From CAYLJO01 sp964383905 (lineage in GTDB: Bacteria > Acidobacteriota > Blastocatellia > Pyrinomonadales > Pyrinomonadaceae): a stretch of DNA of 11,001 nucleotides. The notes beneath the pieces were generated by a model. That model was not told the origin of the DNA. It did no database searches and was given only the letters and a program-made list of their open reading frames with translations. Shown here in pieces: positions 1 to 6,830 of this stretch. The DNA lies in assembly GCA_964383905.1 (NCBI GenBank), contig CAYLJO010000204.1:1-11001 (forward strand), in the 5' to 3' direction. Position numbers and translations under genes: made by a program. Positions within the stretch are counted from its first letter, which is position 1, and every line of letters begins with the position of its first letter.

Positions 1-84
1 AACAACGAACTCAACTCGACCGAAATGAGCCTGATTTTCATCCGCAAGATCGAATGCTTGATGCGCTGTCCCTCGGCAGGTTAA
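1..84 (+). CDS. C-terminal fragment of an unidentified upstream gene (partial)
   Basis: Frame 1 is open from the first base to a TAA at 82-84, giving 27 residues that end in RKIECLMRCPSAG. The third codon positions are strongly G/C (about three quarters), as in the real genes of this window. Frame 2 stops almost at once. Frame 3 stays open longer but has A/T-rich third positions, so frame 1 is preferred. The fragment is too short to assign a family and no motif is recognisable. It would be the 3' end of a gene on the same strand as the editing-domain gene at 312, separated from it by 227 bases. It may be a chance open frame. Confidence 0.42.
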   Translation, partial: NNELNSTEMSLIFIRKIECLMRCPSAG

Positions 85-311
85 ATTCCGGTGTTGTCAT
101 CCTTGGTAACCGGTGTCCAATAGAATCATGGGAGTTCTATTCAACATCGGCATGTTTTGTTTAACCTGAGCCGTTGGAGTAGCTGCATACGGCTTGGTTC
201 TCTTACCCAACGTACATTGCAGTGTGACACATCAAGATCGGCGCTTACTGCGAGGTTTGGACGCGCACGCCCAATTCATCTGATTATCCAGACGCTCAAG
301 AGTTTTTAATC
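85..311. other. Intergenic region upstream of the YbaK-like gene
   Basis: These 227 bases hold no convincing gene. A short inverted repeat, AATAGAA at 119-125 and TTCTATT at 135-141 around a 9-base loop, is visible, but it has no T-run and is AT-rich, so it is not a convincing terminator. A CCGGTGT heptamer occurs twice (88-94 and 110-116). I could not find a well-spaced -35/-10 pair, although the promoter of the gene at 312 should lie here if that gene is not co-transcribed with the fragment at 1-84. Confidence 0.4.
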
Positions 312-824
312 ATGAGTACACATCCAGAGGGTCATTATCAAATAGCGGATCCACAACAGAGGGTGATCGAGGCCGCAAATAAGACCGGGGTGCCTTATCA
401 GGTCATCGAAATTGATCCCGAATTCTCTGGCACCGCAGCATTCTGTGAAAGGTACGGTTTCCCACCTGGTCAGACCTGCAATACGATCGTCGTCACCTCG
501 AAGAAAGGGCCGAAGAAATACGCCGTATGTGTGATCCCGGCCAACACCCGGCTGGATGTGAATAAGCGTGTCAGGAATCTGCTGGGCGTTTCCAAAGCTT
601 CATTCGCCTCTTCCGATGAGATGGCGGAGTTGACAGGGATGGAGGTGGGCGGCGTCACCGCCCTTTCTCTCCCTGCGGCTGTCCCGCTATATGTGGACGA
701 GCGGATTATGTGCCTGGAGTGGGTGATTTTAGGCGGCGGCGGTCGTCGGATCAAGATCAAGATTTCGCCCGAAGTCTTCCGAAAGCTCGGTGCGGAAGTT
801 ATCTCGGATTTGGCCTTAGCTTAA
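312..824 (+). CDS. YbaK/ProX-type aminoacyl-tRNA editing-domain protein, stand-alone
   Basis: This 170-residue protein is a single YbaK/aminoacyl-tRNA-editing (INS) domain, the fold of the free-standing deacylases that clear mischarged tRNA such as Cys-tRNA(Pro) or Ala-tRNA(Pro). The supporting pattern is a core strand NTIVV (57-61), VIPANTRLDVNK (74-85), the helix before LTGMEVGGVT (107-116), PLYVD (125-129), the glycine-rich turn LGGGG (140-144) and ISPEVFRKLGAEVISDL near the C-terminus. Length is normal for the family. Two functional positions differ from the characterised enzymes. The conserved lysine of the K-T-(L/I) strand is Asn57 here, and the GGVxP-type motif reads GGVTA. The substrate is therefore unknown, and deacylase activity by the usual mechanism is doubtful. 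The ATG at 312 has no clear Shine-Dalgarno; it is chosen because the domain needs the residues that follow it. Family assignment is firm, function is not. Confidence 0.85.
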   Translation: MSTHPEGHYQIADPQQRVIEAANKTGVPYQVIEIDPEFSGTAAFCERYGFPPGQTCNTIVVTSKKGPKKYAVCVIPANTRLDVNKRVRNLLGVSKASFASSDEMAELTGMEVGGVTALSLPAAVPLYVDERIMCLEWVILGGGGRRIKIKISPEVFRKLGAEVISDLALA

Positions 825-1021
825 CCAGACATTGATCTACTCAAGATTGTTAGATAGGGGAAAGGTATTCATCATGCGCATTCGTCATATAGCGGGAAGG
901 CCAGCCTAACTCAGGATGAAACGGAGGCGAGACCAGCTTGAGTGGCGTACGAACGCCGTTTTGAAGGATGACTTTATCCCCAGGCTCATTCGGCGACCGG
1001 TGCAAAGGGCAATGTCTTTCG
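825..1021. other. Convergent intergenic spacer
   Basis: The 197 bases lie between the end of the YbaK-like gene and the end of the MFS gene. They hold a terminator-like hairpin (944-962, listed separately). An 11-codon ATG-to-TAA frame at 874-909 follows a GGGGAAAGG stretch, but it is too short to support as a gene. Nothing else is recognisable. Confidence 0.5.
944..962 (+). terminator. Possible intrinsic terminator downstream of the YbaK-like gene
   Basis: GGCGT (944-948) pairs with ACGCC (953-957) across a 4-base ACGA loop and is followed by GTTTT (958-962). The polarity of the T-run fits the plus strand, about 120 bases after the stop at 824. The stem is only 5 bp and the T-run is short, so termination efficiency is uncertain. 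Confidence 0.38.
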
Positions 1022-2521
1022 CTATCGCTTACTGCCAGCTGTCTTCTGTTTACTCGCGCCGGTGAAGAAAAAGAGGGTGGATAAAATGAGGGCCGCGGGG
1101 GCGATAAGGAGCGCGGCGGAAAGACTCTGCTGCCGCGCATCGATCCCGAAAAAATAGGCGAGCGATGCGAAAGCGGGGAGATGCCCGGCCTTCAACGCGT
1201 CCGATAAGACACCCACGGCCACCCGCGAGATCAGGTCGCCACAGGTATGTATGATCACGATGTTGAGGGCCACCGCGGTTGCACGAAGGAGCGGCGGCAC
1301 ACTGTTAACGAGAATGGCATGGAAGGGCCCGTTGCTGACGAAAAGCAGCAGCACGGCAAAGAAGATCGAAGGTAGGTAGATTCGCCGGTCGTTTGAGATA
1401 AGCGCCAGCAGCGCCGGCACGATGCCCAGCAGCGTGGCGACCGCACAAACTAAGAAGTAACCGTTACGCCTTTTCTCAACGACACGATCCGCCAGCCATC
1501 CGCCGCCGAATGTTCCCGCCGCCCCGCCTGACAGGGCAACAATGCCAAGAGTGACGCCGGCGTTCAACTCGCTCATCTTTTTATCTTCATGGAGCAGCAC
1601 CGTGGCCCATAACGAGAAAGCGCCCAATGCAAAGGTCAGCGCAGTGTAGCCGGCGGTCGCGAGAAACCAGTCGCGTGTGCGAAGAATGGTCCACGCGGTG
1701 CGCAGCCAGGGCCCTCTCGCCTCGGCACGATCCGGGGGGCGCGCAGTTTCGGTGGAGCTTTCGGTATTCTCTGCGGGATGCGTGTGTTGAGCATGCTTAT
1801 CTGTTGCGCCGCGGATCGGCTCGCGCAGCCGCCACACGAGCACGGCGGCGACAATGCCGGGCACTCCAACGATCATGAACGCCAACCGCCAACCGAAAAA
1901 GTAGGCGAGCACGGCACTGATCACAAAGCCGAGCGAAAATCCCATCGGTATTGCCGCCTGGAAAACGCCGAGTGCTGTCGCCCGCCGCTGCGGTGGAAAA
2001 TAGTCTGCGATCAGGCTCGGCGTGATGGTCGAGTAAGACGATTCACCAACACCGACGACGGCGCGCACAAAGCAGAGCGCGAGAGCCGCGCCCGACATGG
2101 CGAGTGGGGTTCGCAGAAGAGGTACTTGAAAATGGACTGATGCGGGCAGGAAAGGAAGTAGATCGACAACACCCGTGAGCGCCGTTGCAATGCTCCAGAT
2201 GACGGCCGCGCTCGCCATCAATTTTGTGCGCGAATAGCGATCGCCAAGGCCTCCGAAGAGCGGTGCGAGCACGGTAAACGAAAGCAGCAGCGCCCCGTCC
2301 ATGTATCCGATCTCGGCATGGGTCGCCTGCAGGTGAGGGTCCGCCATCATGTAAGGCGCGACCACGGGCAAGACCTGCCGGTCTATGTAATTCAAAAAAT
2401 TAACTAAGACAAGGATCGCGAGCGCGTAGTAGGAATAACGCGGAACGATCGGGTTGGCTGCCAAAGATGCACGACCGCCGGTGCCGGTTTCGCGCGGGGG
2501 CGTAGTTGCCGGAGCGTCCAT
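1022..2521 (-). CDS. Spinster-like MFS transporter, 12-TM
   Basis: This 499-residue integral membrane protein belongs to the major facilitator superfamily, spinster (Spns)-like branch. The cytoplasmic N-terminus (1-28) leads into TM1, whose end carries NYIDR (44-48), typical of spinster proteins. The loop between TM2 and TM3 carries the MFS motif A form GDRYSR (93-98). TM4 contains Arg153 and Glu160 in RAVVGVGES followed by PSLIADYF, again a spinster hallmark. A hydrophilic, His/Glu/Thr-rich central loop (about 233-272) separates the two six-helix halves, and the second half repeats motif A as GGWLADRV. Characterised homologues move lysophospholipids, sphingosine-1-phosphate or other amphiphiles by proton coupling; the bacterial substrate here cannot be read from sequence. 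The ATG directly abuts the TAA of the metalloenzyme gene, so the two are almost certainly one transcript with coupled translation. A GAGGAAG stretch lies about 14 bases upstream of the ATG, further than usual. Confidence 0.9.
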   Translation of the reverse strand: MDAPATTPPRETGTGGRASLAANPIVPRYSYYALAILVLVNFLNYIDRQVLPVVAPYMMADPHLQATHAEIGYMDGALLLSFTVLAPLFGGLGDRYSRTKLMASAAVIWSIATALTGVVDLLPFLPASVHFQVPLLRTPLAMSGAALALCFVRAVVGVGESSYSTITPSLIADYFPPQRRATALGVFQAAIPMGFSLGFVISAVLAYFFGWRLAFMIVGVPGIVAAVLVWRLREPIRGATDKHAQHTHPAENTESSTETARPPDRAEARGPWLRTAWTILRTRDWFLATAGYTALTFALGAFSLWATVLLHEDKKMSELNAGVTLGIVALSGGAAGTFGGGWLADRVVEKRRNGYFLVCAVATLLGIVPALLALISNDRRIYLPSIFFAVLLLFVSNGPFHAILVNSVPPLLRATAVALNIVIIHTCGDLISRVAVGVLSDALKAGHLPAFASLAYFFGIDARQQSLSAALLIAPAALILSTLFFFTGASKQKTAGSKR

Positions 2522-3415
2522 TTAATGTGCCGTCGCTTCCTCTTTCAGAACATCAACAATGGTAGGGGTGATATCGGCGAGCGTGCGGATACGGCGAGCT
2601 ACGCGGTCCCGGTCTGCCCCCCAAATTAGCGTCGGCACAAAATTACGCGTGTGATTTCGCGACGACAAATCTTCGATGTTGCCATGATCGCTGGTGAGCA
2701 ACACGGTGACGCTCCCAAGCTCGAGACGTGAAAGCACGGAACGGACAAAGCGCGCAAGCTTCACCAGGATAATGCGCGCCGCCTCCATATCCTGCGCATG
2801 GCCGACCTTGTCCGTGATGAAATATTCATAGAGCGTGAAGCAATGTTTTTGGGCCATCCCGGCCAGCGTTTCTCCCGCCTGCTCCGGCGTGCGCATTGAA
2901 ACATCCAGGCCGCGCTCGATCAGCATTCCATTTGTGAAGTCTTGAAAAACGGCGCGCCCCGCTTTCAGGTCTTCGATATTGTGAAAGCGCATCCCGGCGG
3001 CTTCGACCGCGGCGGTAGTGGCCGACACCCAGCGCGGGCGGCTTTCGAAAAAGCGGGCGGTGTAGGCGTTGGCAAAAGCGTTGGGCCCGACGCCCGCCTT
3101 TTTGAGCTGGAGAAAGATTGAATGCTCGCCGATGATCTTCAATAAGGCTTGGTTGGGGAAGCCCTGTTTATGAAACCCCAGCGCGGCGGGCGCATTGACG
3201 CCGGTCAAAATAGTTGTTTGTCCCGAAGCGCTCTGCGGCCGGCCTTCGACGCCCAGGCAGGCGTCCGTCCGCACGAGCCTCCCGTCAAAGATAGCTTCCG
3301 GCTCTTCGTTCTGAAAAATCGCCAGCGGGGCGGCTCCGCGCAGTCCGTCGAGAGGGTTGAATGGCCCACGCGCACCGATCCCCAAGCCGTCAATAAAGAA
3401 GAGTAGAACAGGCAT
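2522..3415 (-). CDS. Alkaline-phosphatase-fold metalloenzyme (phosphoglycerate mutase-like)
   Basis: This is a predicted two-metal phospho-transfer enzyme of the alkaline phosphatase/iPGM/phosphopentomutase superfamily. Seen in sequence, counting from the upstream ATG at 3436: FFIDGLGIG with metal-ligand Asp16; QSASGQTTILTGVNAP with nucleophile candidates Ser69 or Ser71; DKVGHAQD with Asp209 and His213; TSDHGNIED with Asp250 and His251; and NHTRNFVP with His262. This is the complete metal-site set in the correct order. At about 300 residues it is much shorter than iPGM (about 510), so the large inserted domain is absent or reduced to the segment around 95-200. I prefer the ATG at 3415 because PVLLFFIDG is the first core strand; the ATG at 3436 adds MLLIVAL and cannot be excluded. 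No signal peptide is needed, so it is probably cytoplasmic. The substrate is unknown. It is followed directly by the MFS gene. Confidence 0.8.
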   Translation of the reverse strand: MPVLLFFIDGLGIGARGPFNPLDGLRGAAPLAIFQNEEPEAIFDGRLVRTDACLGVEGRPQSASGQTTILTGVNAPAALGFHKQGFPNQALLKIIGEHSIFLQLKKAGVGPNAFANAYTARFFESRPRWVSATTAAVEAAGMRFHNIEDLKAGRAVFQDFTNGMLIERGLDVSMRTPEQAGETLAGMAQKHCFTLYEYFITDKVGHAQDMEAARIILVKLARFVRSVLSRLELGSVTVLLTSDHGNIEDLSSRNHTRNFVPTLIWGADRDRVARRIRTLADITPTIVDVLKEEATAH

Positions 3416-3462
3416 CAGAGCGACAATCAATAACATTCGTAGTCCGCCGGGCGCAAGCCTGC

Positions 3463-3508
3463 AAAAGATAGCGGCGGATCGGAAGCGGATCGCGGAAGCC
3501 GTGCTATC
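3463..3508 (-). terminator. Terminator-like hairpin after the response regulator gene
   Basis: On the minus strand GATAGC (plus 3503-3508) pairs with GCTATC (plus 3467-3472), and after an A/CC internal mismatch CGG pairs with CCG. TTTT (plus 3463-3466) follows at once. It lies 37 bases past the stop of the sigma-54 regulator and 27-48 bases before the start of the metalloenzyme gene. The loop is long (about 22 bases) and contains a near-duplication, GGATCGGAAGC at 3476-3486 and GGATCGCGGAAGC at 3487-3499. This is the likely end of the hem transcript, but the stem is interrupted. Confidence 0.38.
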
Positions 3509-3545
3509 TCCCCACCGACCAAAGACTTAAGCGTCTCTTTCAAAA

Positions 3546-4976
3546 TCACTCGCCGGCGCGTTGCTCATCGCCTGATTGGGTTGAACGCAATTGGGAATCA
3601 TCCGGCAGCAGGCCGCGCTCGCGGTACAGACGAAGCTTGTTGTGAAGGGTTTTCAAGCTGATGCCGAGGAATTCGGCGGTGCGCGTCTTGTTGTTATTTG
3701 TCTTCTGTAAGGTTCGTAAAATCATTTGCCGCTCGAGCTCTTCGATGGGAGTCCCAACCGGGAACGTCACCGTGTCTTCGCTCCGCACACGGGCCCGCTG
3801 ATCGACCGGATACGGGGCGAGATGATGCCTTTCAATCTCCTCGCCTGAACAGATAATGACCGCGCGTTCAATGACGTTGCGAAGCTCACGGATATTACCG
3901 GGCCAGGCGTGCGACTGCAGCGCTTCAACCGCGGAAGGACTTAGGAAGCGTGCCGGGCGCCCGTGCTTCTCCGCGAGTTGCGTGATGAGATGCTGAACAA
4001 GCAGCGGCAGATCTTCTTTGCGCTCGCGCAACGGCGGCAAATTGATCGTGATCACGTTCATCCGGTAGAGAAGATCTTCGCGCAGGATTCCGGCGCGGAC
4101 CGCCCCATGCGGCTCTTTATTGGTAGCGGCGAGGAGGCGCACATCCACGGGCACCTCCTGGGTGCTGCCGAGCCGTCTCACGGTGCGCTCTTCGAGCACG
4201 CGCAGGAGTTTCGCCTGTAGCAGCATCGGCATTTCGGCAATTTCGTCGAGCAGTAAAGTTCCGGAATTCGCCAGTTCGAAACAACCCTGACGGCGCGACG
4301 CCGCACCCGTGAACGCTCCCTTCTCGTGGCCGAAAAGCTCCGACTCCATCAGTGTTTCGGGGATCGCGGAACAGTTTATCGCGACGAAAGGGGCAGCTTT
4401 GCGCGGGCTCAAGTTGTGAATCGTGCGGGCGACAATCTCTTTCCCTGTGCCGGATTCGCCGGTGATCAAAACCGAGGCCGAAGACGGCGCGACCTGTTCG
4501 ATTAAGGCGTAAATCTGTTGCATCGGTTCGGAGTTACCGACGAGTTCGCCAAACGCACCGTGGTCACGCAGTTGGCGCCTGAGCAACTCGTTCTCGCGCC
4601 GCGCTAAACCGTATTCAACCGCGCGTTCCAGCACAATGCGCAGCTTTTGCGTGTCAACCGGTTTTTCGAAGTAGTGATACGCGCCTTCTTCCTGAATCGC
4701 GCGGAGGGCCATTTCGACGGACCCCTTTTCGGCGAGGAGGATGACGACAATTTCGGGATACTGAGCACGAACCTCTCGTAATAGCCCAAAACCGTCGAGG
4801 CGCGGCATTAAAATGTCGGCGAGGATGACATCAGGCCGGAATTCTTCGACGCGTTGGAGGCCGGCTAAGCCGTCCGCTTCAGTTGCAACCTCATAGCCCC
4901 ATGCGACCAGATGCTTGCCGACAGCTTCGGCGGCCGCCATCTCATCGTCAACAATTAGAACCCGTCCTTTAGACAT
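3546..4976 (-). CDS. Sigma-54-dependent response regulator, NtrC/AtoC family
   Basis: This 476-residue activator has the classical three-part layout. The receiver domain (1-120) has acidic pocket Asp10/Asp11, phospho-acceptor Asp54 in ADILMP and Lys105 in FEKP. The AAA+ domain (about 143-385) has Walker A GESGTGKE (173-180), the sigma-54-contacting GAFTGA loop (220-225), Walker B GTLLLDEIAE with Asp244/Glu245, and Arg299/Arg305 in REDLLYR. A Fis-type helix-turn-helix (about 415-452) contains NNNKTRTAEFLGISLKTLHNKL. All parts needed to remodel sigma-54 polymerase are intact. The odd point is the receiver switch: the usual Thr/Ser-Ala reads Leu81-Ala in VVILLAEKGS. No histidine kinase gene is adjacent, so it is an orphan here. 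It is the last gene of the hem cluster, 35 bases after hemD, without a clear Shine-Dalgarno before its ATG. Targets cannot be read from the sequence. Confidence 0.95.
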   Translation of the reverse strand: MSKGRVLIVDDEMAAAEAVGKHLVAWGYEVATEADGLAGLQRVEEFRPDVILADILMPRLDGFGLLREVRAQYPEIVVILLAEKGSVEMALRAIQEEGAYHYFEKPVDTQKLRIVLERAVEYGLARRENELLRRQLRDHGAFGELVGNSEPMQQIYALIEQVAPSSASVLITGESGTGKEIVARTIHNLSPRKAAPFVAINCSAIPETLMESELFGHEKGAFTGAASRRQGCFELANSGTLLLDEIAEMPMLLQAKLLRVLEERTVRRLGSTQEVPVDVRLLAATNKEPHGAVRAGILREDLLYRMNVITINLPPLRERKEDLPLLVQHLITQLAEKHGRPARFLSPSAVEALQSHAWPGNIRELRNVIERAVIICSGEEIERHHLAPYPVDQRARVRSEDTVTFPVGTPIEELERQMILRTLQKTNNNKTRTAEFLGISLKTLHNKLRLYRERGLLPDDSQLRSTQSGDEQRAGE

Positions 4977-5011
4977 AACAAGAGTTTAACACAGGGGGGC
5001 GAGCGGCGATT

Positions 5012-5854
5012 TCAACTGCGCGGCGAATAATAGTCCGCGATGGCGCGCGCAAGCGCCGGGATGGTGAACTCTGCCGGCTGGATGTCTGTACGTAGACCGT
5101 ACGCGGAGGCTGTGCTCGCAGTAACATCACCGATGCAAGCGATAACGACACCGTCGAGCAGTCCTTTGAGATCAGTTGTGTCAAATAGTCGAGCGAAGTT
5201 ACTCACCGTCGAAGAGCTTGTAAAAGTGATGCAATCAACGCCGCCGCCCGCGAGCAGAGCCTCAATCCGGCCCCGCTCGGCGGTGTGGGGCGCGACGGTG
5301 CGATACGCTGCGACCACATCGGCGCGCGCGCCTGCTTCTTCCAACGCGCGCGGAAGATAATCTCGCGCCACGGCCGCACGCGGAATGAGAAAATTCAGCC
5401 CGCGTAAACCTTCGCGCCCGCCGACGTAGCTTTCAATGGCGGCGAAGACTCCTTCGGCTTTGAACTTCAGGGGGACGACGTCAACGTGAATCTGAGCTTC
5501 GCGCAGGCGATCGGCCGTCGCCTCGCCGATGGCGCACACACGCAGGTCATCAAGAACGCTCGTCTCACGGCCATTCTCTGACAGTCGCCGTAGAAAATGG
5601 TCCACGCCGTTCACGCTTGTGAATAGGATCCAGTTATAGCCGTATAAATTTTCGATCGCTTCATCAAGCGGCGCGTAGTCCTCAGGCGCCGTAATCTCAA
5701 TCGTCGGGCAAACCATCACGCGCGCGCCGAAGCGCTCAAGTTCTGCCACGAATTCTGCGGCCTGCGCGCGCGCCCGGGTGATCATAACTGTTCTCCCGTC
5801 TAAAGGCCGCGATACCTTTTGGGCTTCGTCTGTCGCTGTTTCATGTTCCGCCAT
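5012..5854 (-). CDS. hemD: Uroporphyrinogen-III synthase
   Basis: It cyclises hydroxymethylbilane with inversion of ring D to give uroporphyrinogen III, the branch point to heme, siroheme and cobalamin, in the cytoplasm. The 280-residue protein has the bilobed HEM4 pattern: VMITRARAQAAEF at the start of lobe 1, ILFTSVNGV (about 76-84), CAIGEATA (about 107-114), then FLIPRAAVARDYLPRALEEAGA in lobe 2, ITFTSSSTVSNF (about 209-220) and VIACIGDVTASTA. The longest reading frame would begin at a TTG at 5866. I prefer the ATG at 5854 because GAAGG sits 6 bases upstream, one of the few good Shine-Dalgarno sites in the window. That leaves 26 bases after the hemC stop. Sequence identity in this family is low, but these motifs and the position right behind hemC make the call secure. 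Confidence 0.93.
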   Translation of the reverse strand: MAEHETATDEAQKVSRPLDGRTVMITRARAQAAEFVAELERFGARVMVCPTIEITAPEDYAPLDEAIENLYGYNWILFTSVNGVDHFLRRLSENGRETSVLDDLRVCAIGEATADRLREAQIHVDVVPLKFKAEGVFAAIESYVGGREGLRGLNFLIPRAAVARDYLPRALEEAGARADVVAAYRTVAPHTAERGRIEALLAGGGVDCITFTSSSTVSNFARLFDTTDLKGLLDGVVIACIGDVTASTASAYGLRTDIQPAEFTIPALARAIADYYSPRS

Positions 5855-5880
5855 AGCAGCCTTCAATAGCTTTGGATTGA

Positions 5881-6822
5881 CTATTGCATCGGGAGTTCGC
5901 TGAGAAGTGAACCGGCTCCGCGTCCAAGCAGACGAGCGCCAAGGGCCTGGCCAATATGTACAGCCTCACCGGCCTCCCCTTCTAGATCATCACGGAGAAC
6001 CTTCTCGCCTGACGGGTCTGCGACCAGGCCGTCGAGCCGCAAGCGATCTGCCTGCACGACAGCATGCGCGGCGATTGGTAGTTGGCACCCGCCTCCGAGA
6101 GCGCGGAGCAATTCACGTTCGGCAGTACATGCAGCGCGTGTTCGAGCATGATCAAGTGGGGCCAGGATTTCCCTTGTGCCCGTATCATCGGCGCGTGTTT
6201 CGATGGCAAGCGCACCTTGCCCGACCGCCGGCAGCATTTCTTCCGGCCCGATGTAGGCGCTGATCCGGTGCCCTAGGCCCAGGCGACGCAACCCGGCGGC
6301 CGCCAGAATCACTGCCTCGTATTCACCGGCATCAAGCTTACGCAGTCGCGTGTCAACATTACCGCGCAAATCTTTGATCCTCAGGTCTGGCCGCAAATGT
6401 TTCAACTGCGCCAGCCGGCGCAGGCTCGACGTGCCGACCACCGCGCCTTCCGGCAGATTCACCAGCGACGGATTAGTGACGGAAAGGTTGGCGCGCAACA
6501 CGAGGGCATCCCGGGCATCTTCACGTTCGGTAATCGCCGACAGAGCAAGTCCCTGCTGGATAGCTGTGGGTAAGTCCTTTAAAGAATGAACGGCCAGATC
6601 AATACGATGGTCAAGCAGGGCTTGCTCGAGCTCCTTAGTGAACACGCCCTTACCGCCGATCACCGCCAGCGGCACATTTTTCAGCACGTCGCCGGAAGTC
6701 TTGATGATCTCGATGCGCACGCCGGCTTGCGGTTGAGCTATGCCGAGACGCTCTTTGACCCACTCGGCCTGCCAGAGCGCGAGTTTAGAGCCACGAGAGC
6801 CGATGACGAGAGGGACTTTCAT
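5881..6822 (-). CDS. hemC: Hydroxymethylbilane synthase (porphobilinogen deaminase)
   Basis: It polymerises four porphobilinogen units head-to-tail into hydroxymethylbilane on a covalently bound dipyrromethane primer. Visible motifs are IGSRGSKLALWQ (7-18), IIKTSGD (39-45), the catalytic-loop Asp83 in HSLKDLP (79-85), VGTSSLRR (129-136), LRGNVDTRL (152-160) and AVGQGALAIE (199-208). Cys246 in LGGGCQLPIAAHA is the attachment residue for the cofactor. Length (313) is normal for the bacterial enzyme and no key residue is missing. The ATG lies 8 bases after the dedA stop and hemD follows closely, so all three are surely co-transcribed. A GAGGAA stretch lies about 14 bases upstream of the ATG, inside the end of dedA, rather far for a standard ribosome site; coupled translation from dedA is likely. 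Confidence 0.97.
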   Translation of the reverse strand: MKVPLVIGSRGSKLALWQAEWVKERLGIAQPQAGVRIEIIKTSGDVLKNVPLAVIGGKGVFTKELEQALLDHRIDLAVHSLKDLPTAIQQGLALSAITEREDARDALVLRANLSVTNPSLVNLPEGAVVGTSSLRRLAQLKHLRPDLRIKDLRGNVDTRLRKLDAGEYEAVILAAAGLRRLGLGHRISAYIGPEEMLPAVGQGALAIETRADDTGTREILAPLDHARTRAACTAERELLRALGGGCQLPIAAHAVVQADRLRLDGLVADPSGEKVLRDDLEGEAGEAVHIGQALGARLLGRGAGSLLSELPMQ

Positions 6823-6830
6823 CCAGTTAC

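Noticed and set aside
874..909. An 11-codon plus-strand frame preceded by GGGGAAAGG
   Set aside because: It is too short, has no downstream gene on its strand to control as a leader peptide, and shows no repeated-codon attenuator pattern.
850..1140. A 96-codon minus-strand frame overlapping the end of the MFS gene
   Set aside because: It is Ser/Pro/Arg-rich with no family resemblance and overlaps a well-supported gene in another frame.
3521..3540. AAAGAC / GTCTCTTT mini-hairpin after the regulator stop
   Set aside because: The stem is only 4 bp with a bulge and no proper T-run; the hairpin at 3463-3508 is a better terminator candidate.
5855..5866. A TTG start for hemD adding four residues
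   Set aside because: The ATG at 5854 has a GAAGG Shine-Dalgarno 6 bases upstream, and that site overlaps the TTG-initiated codons.
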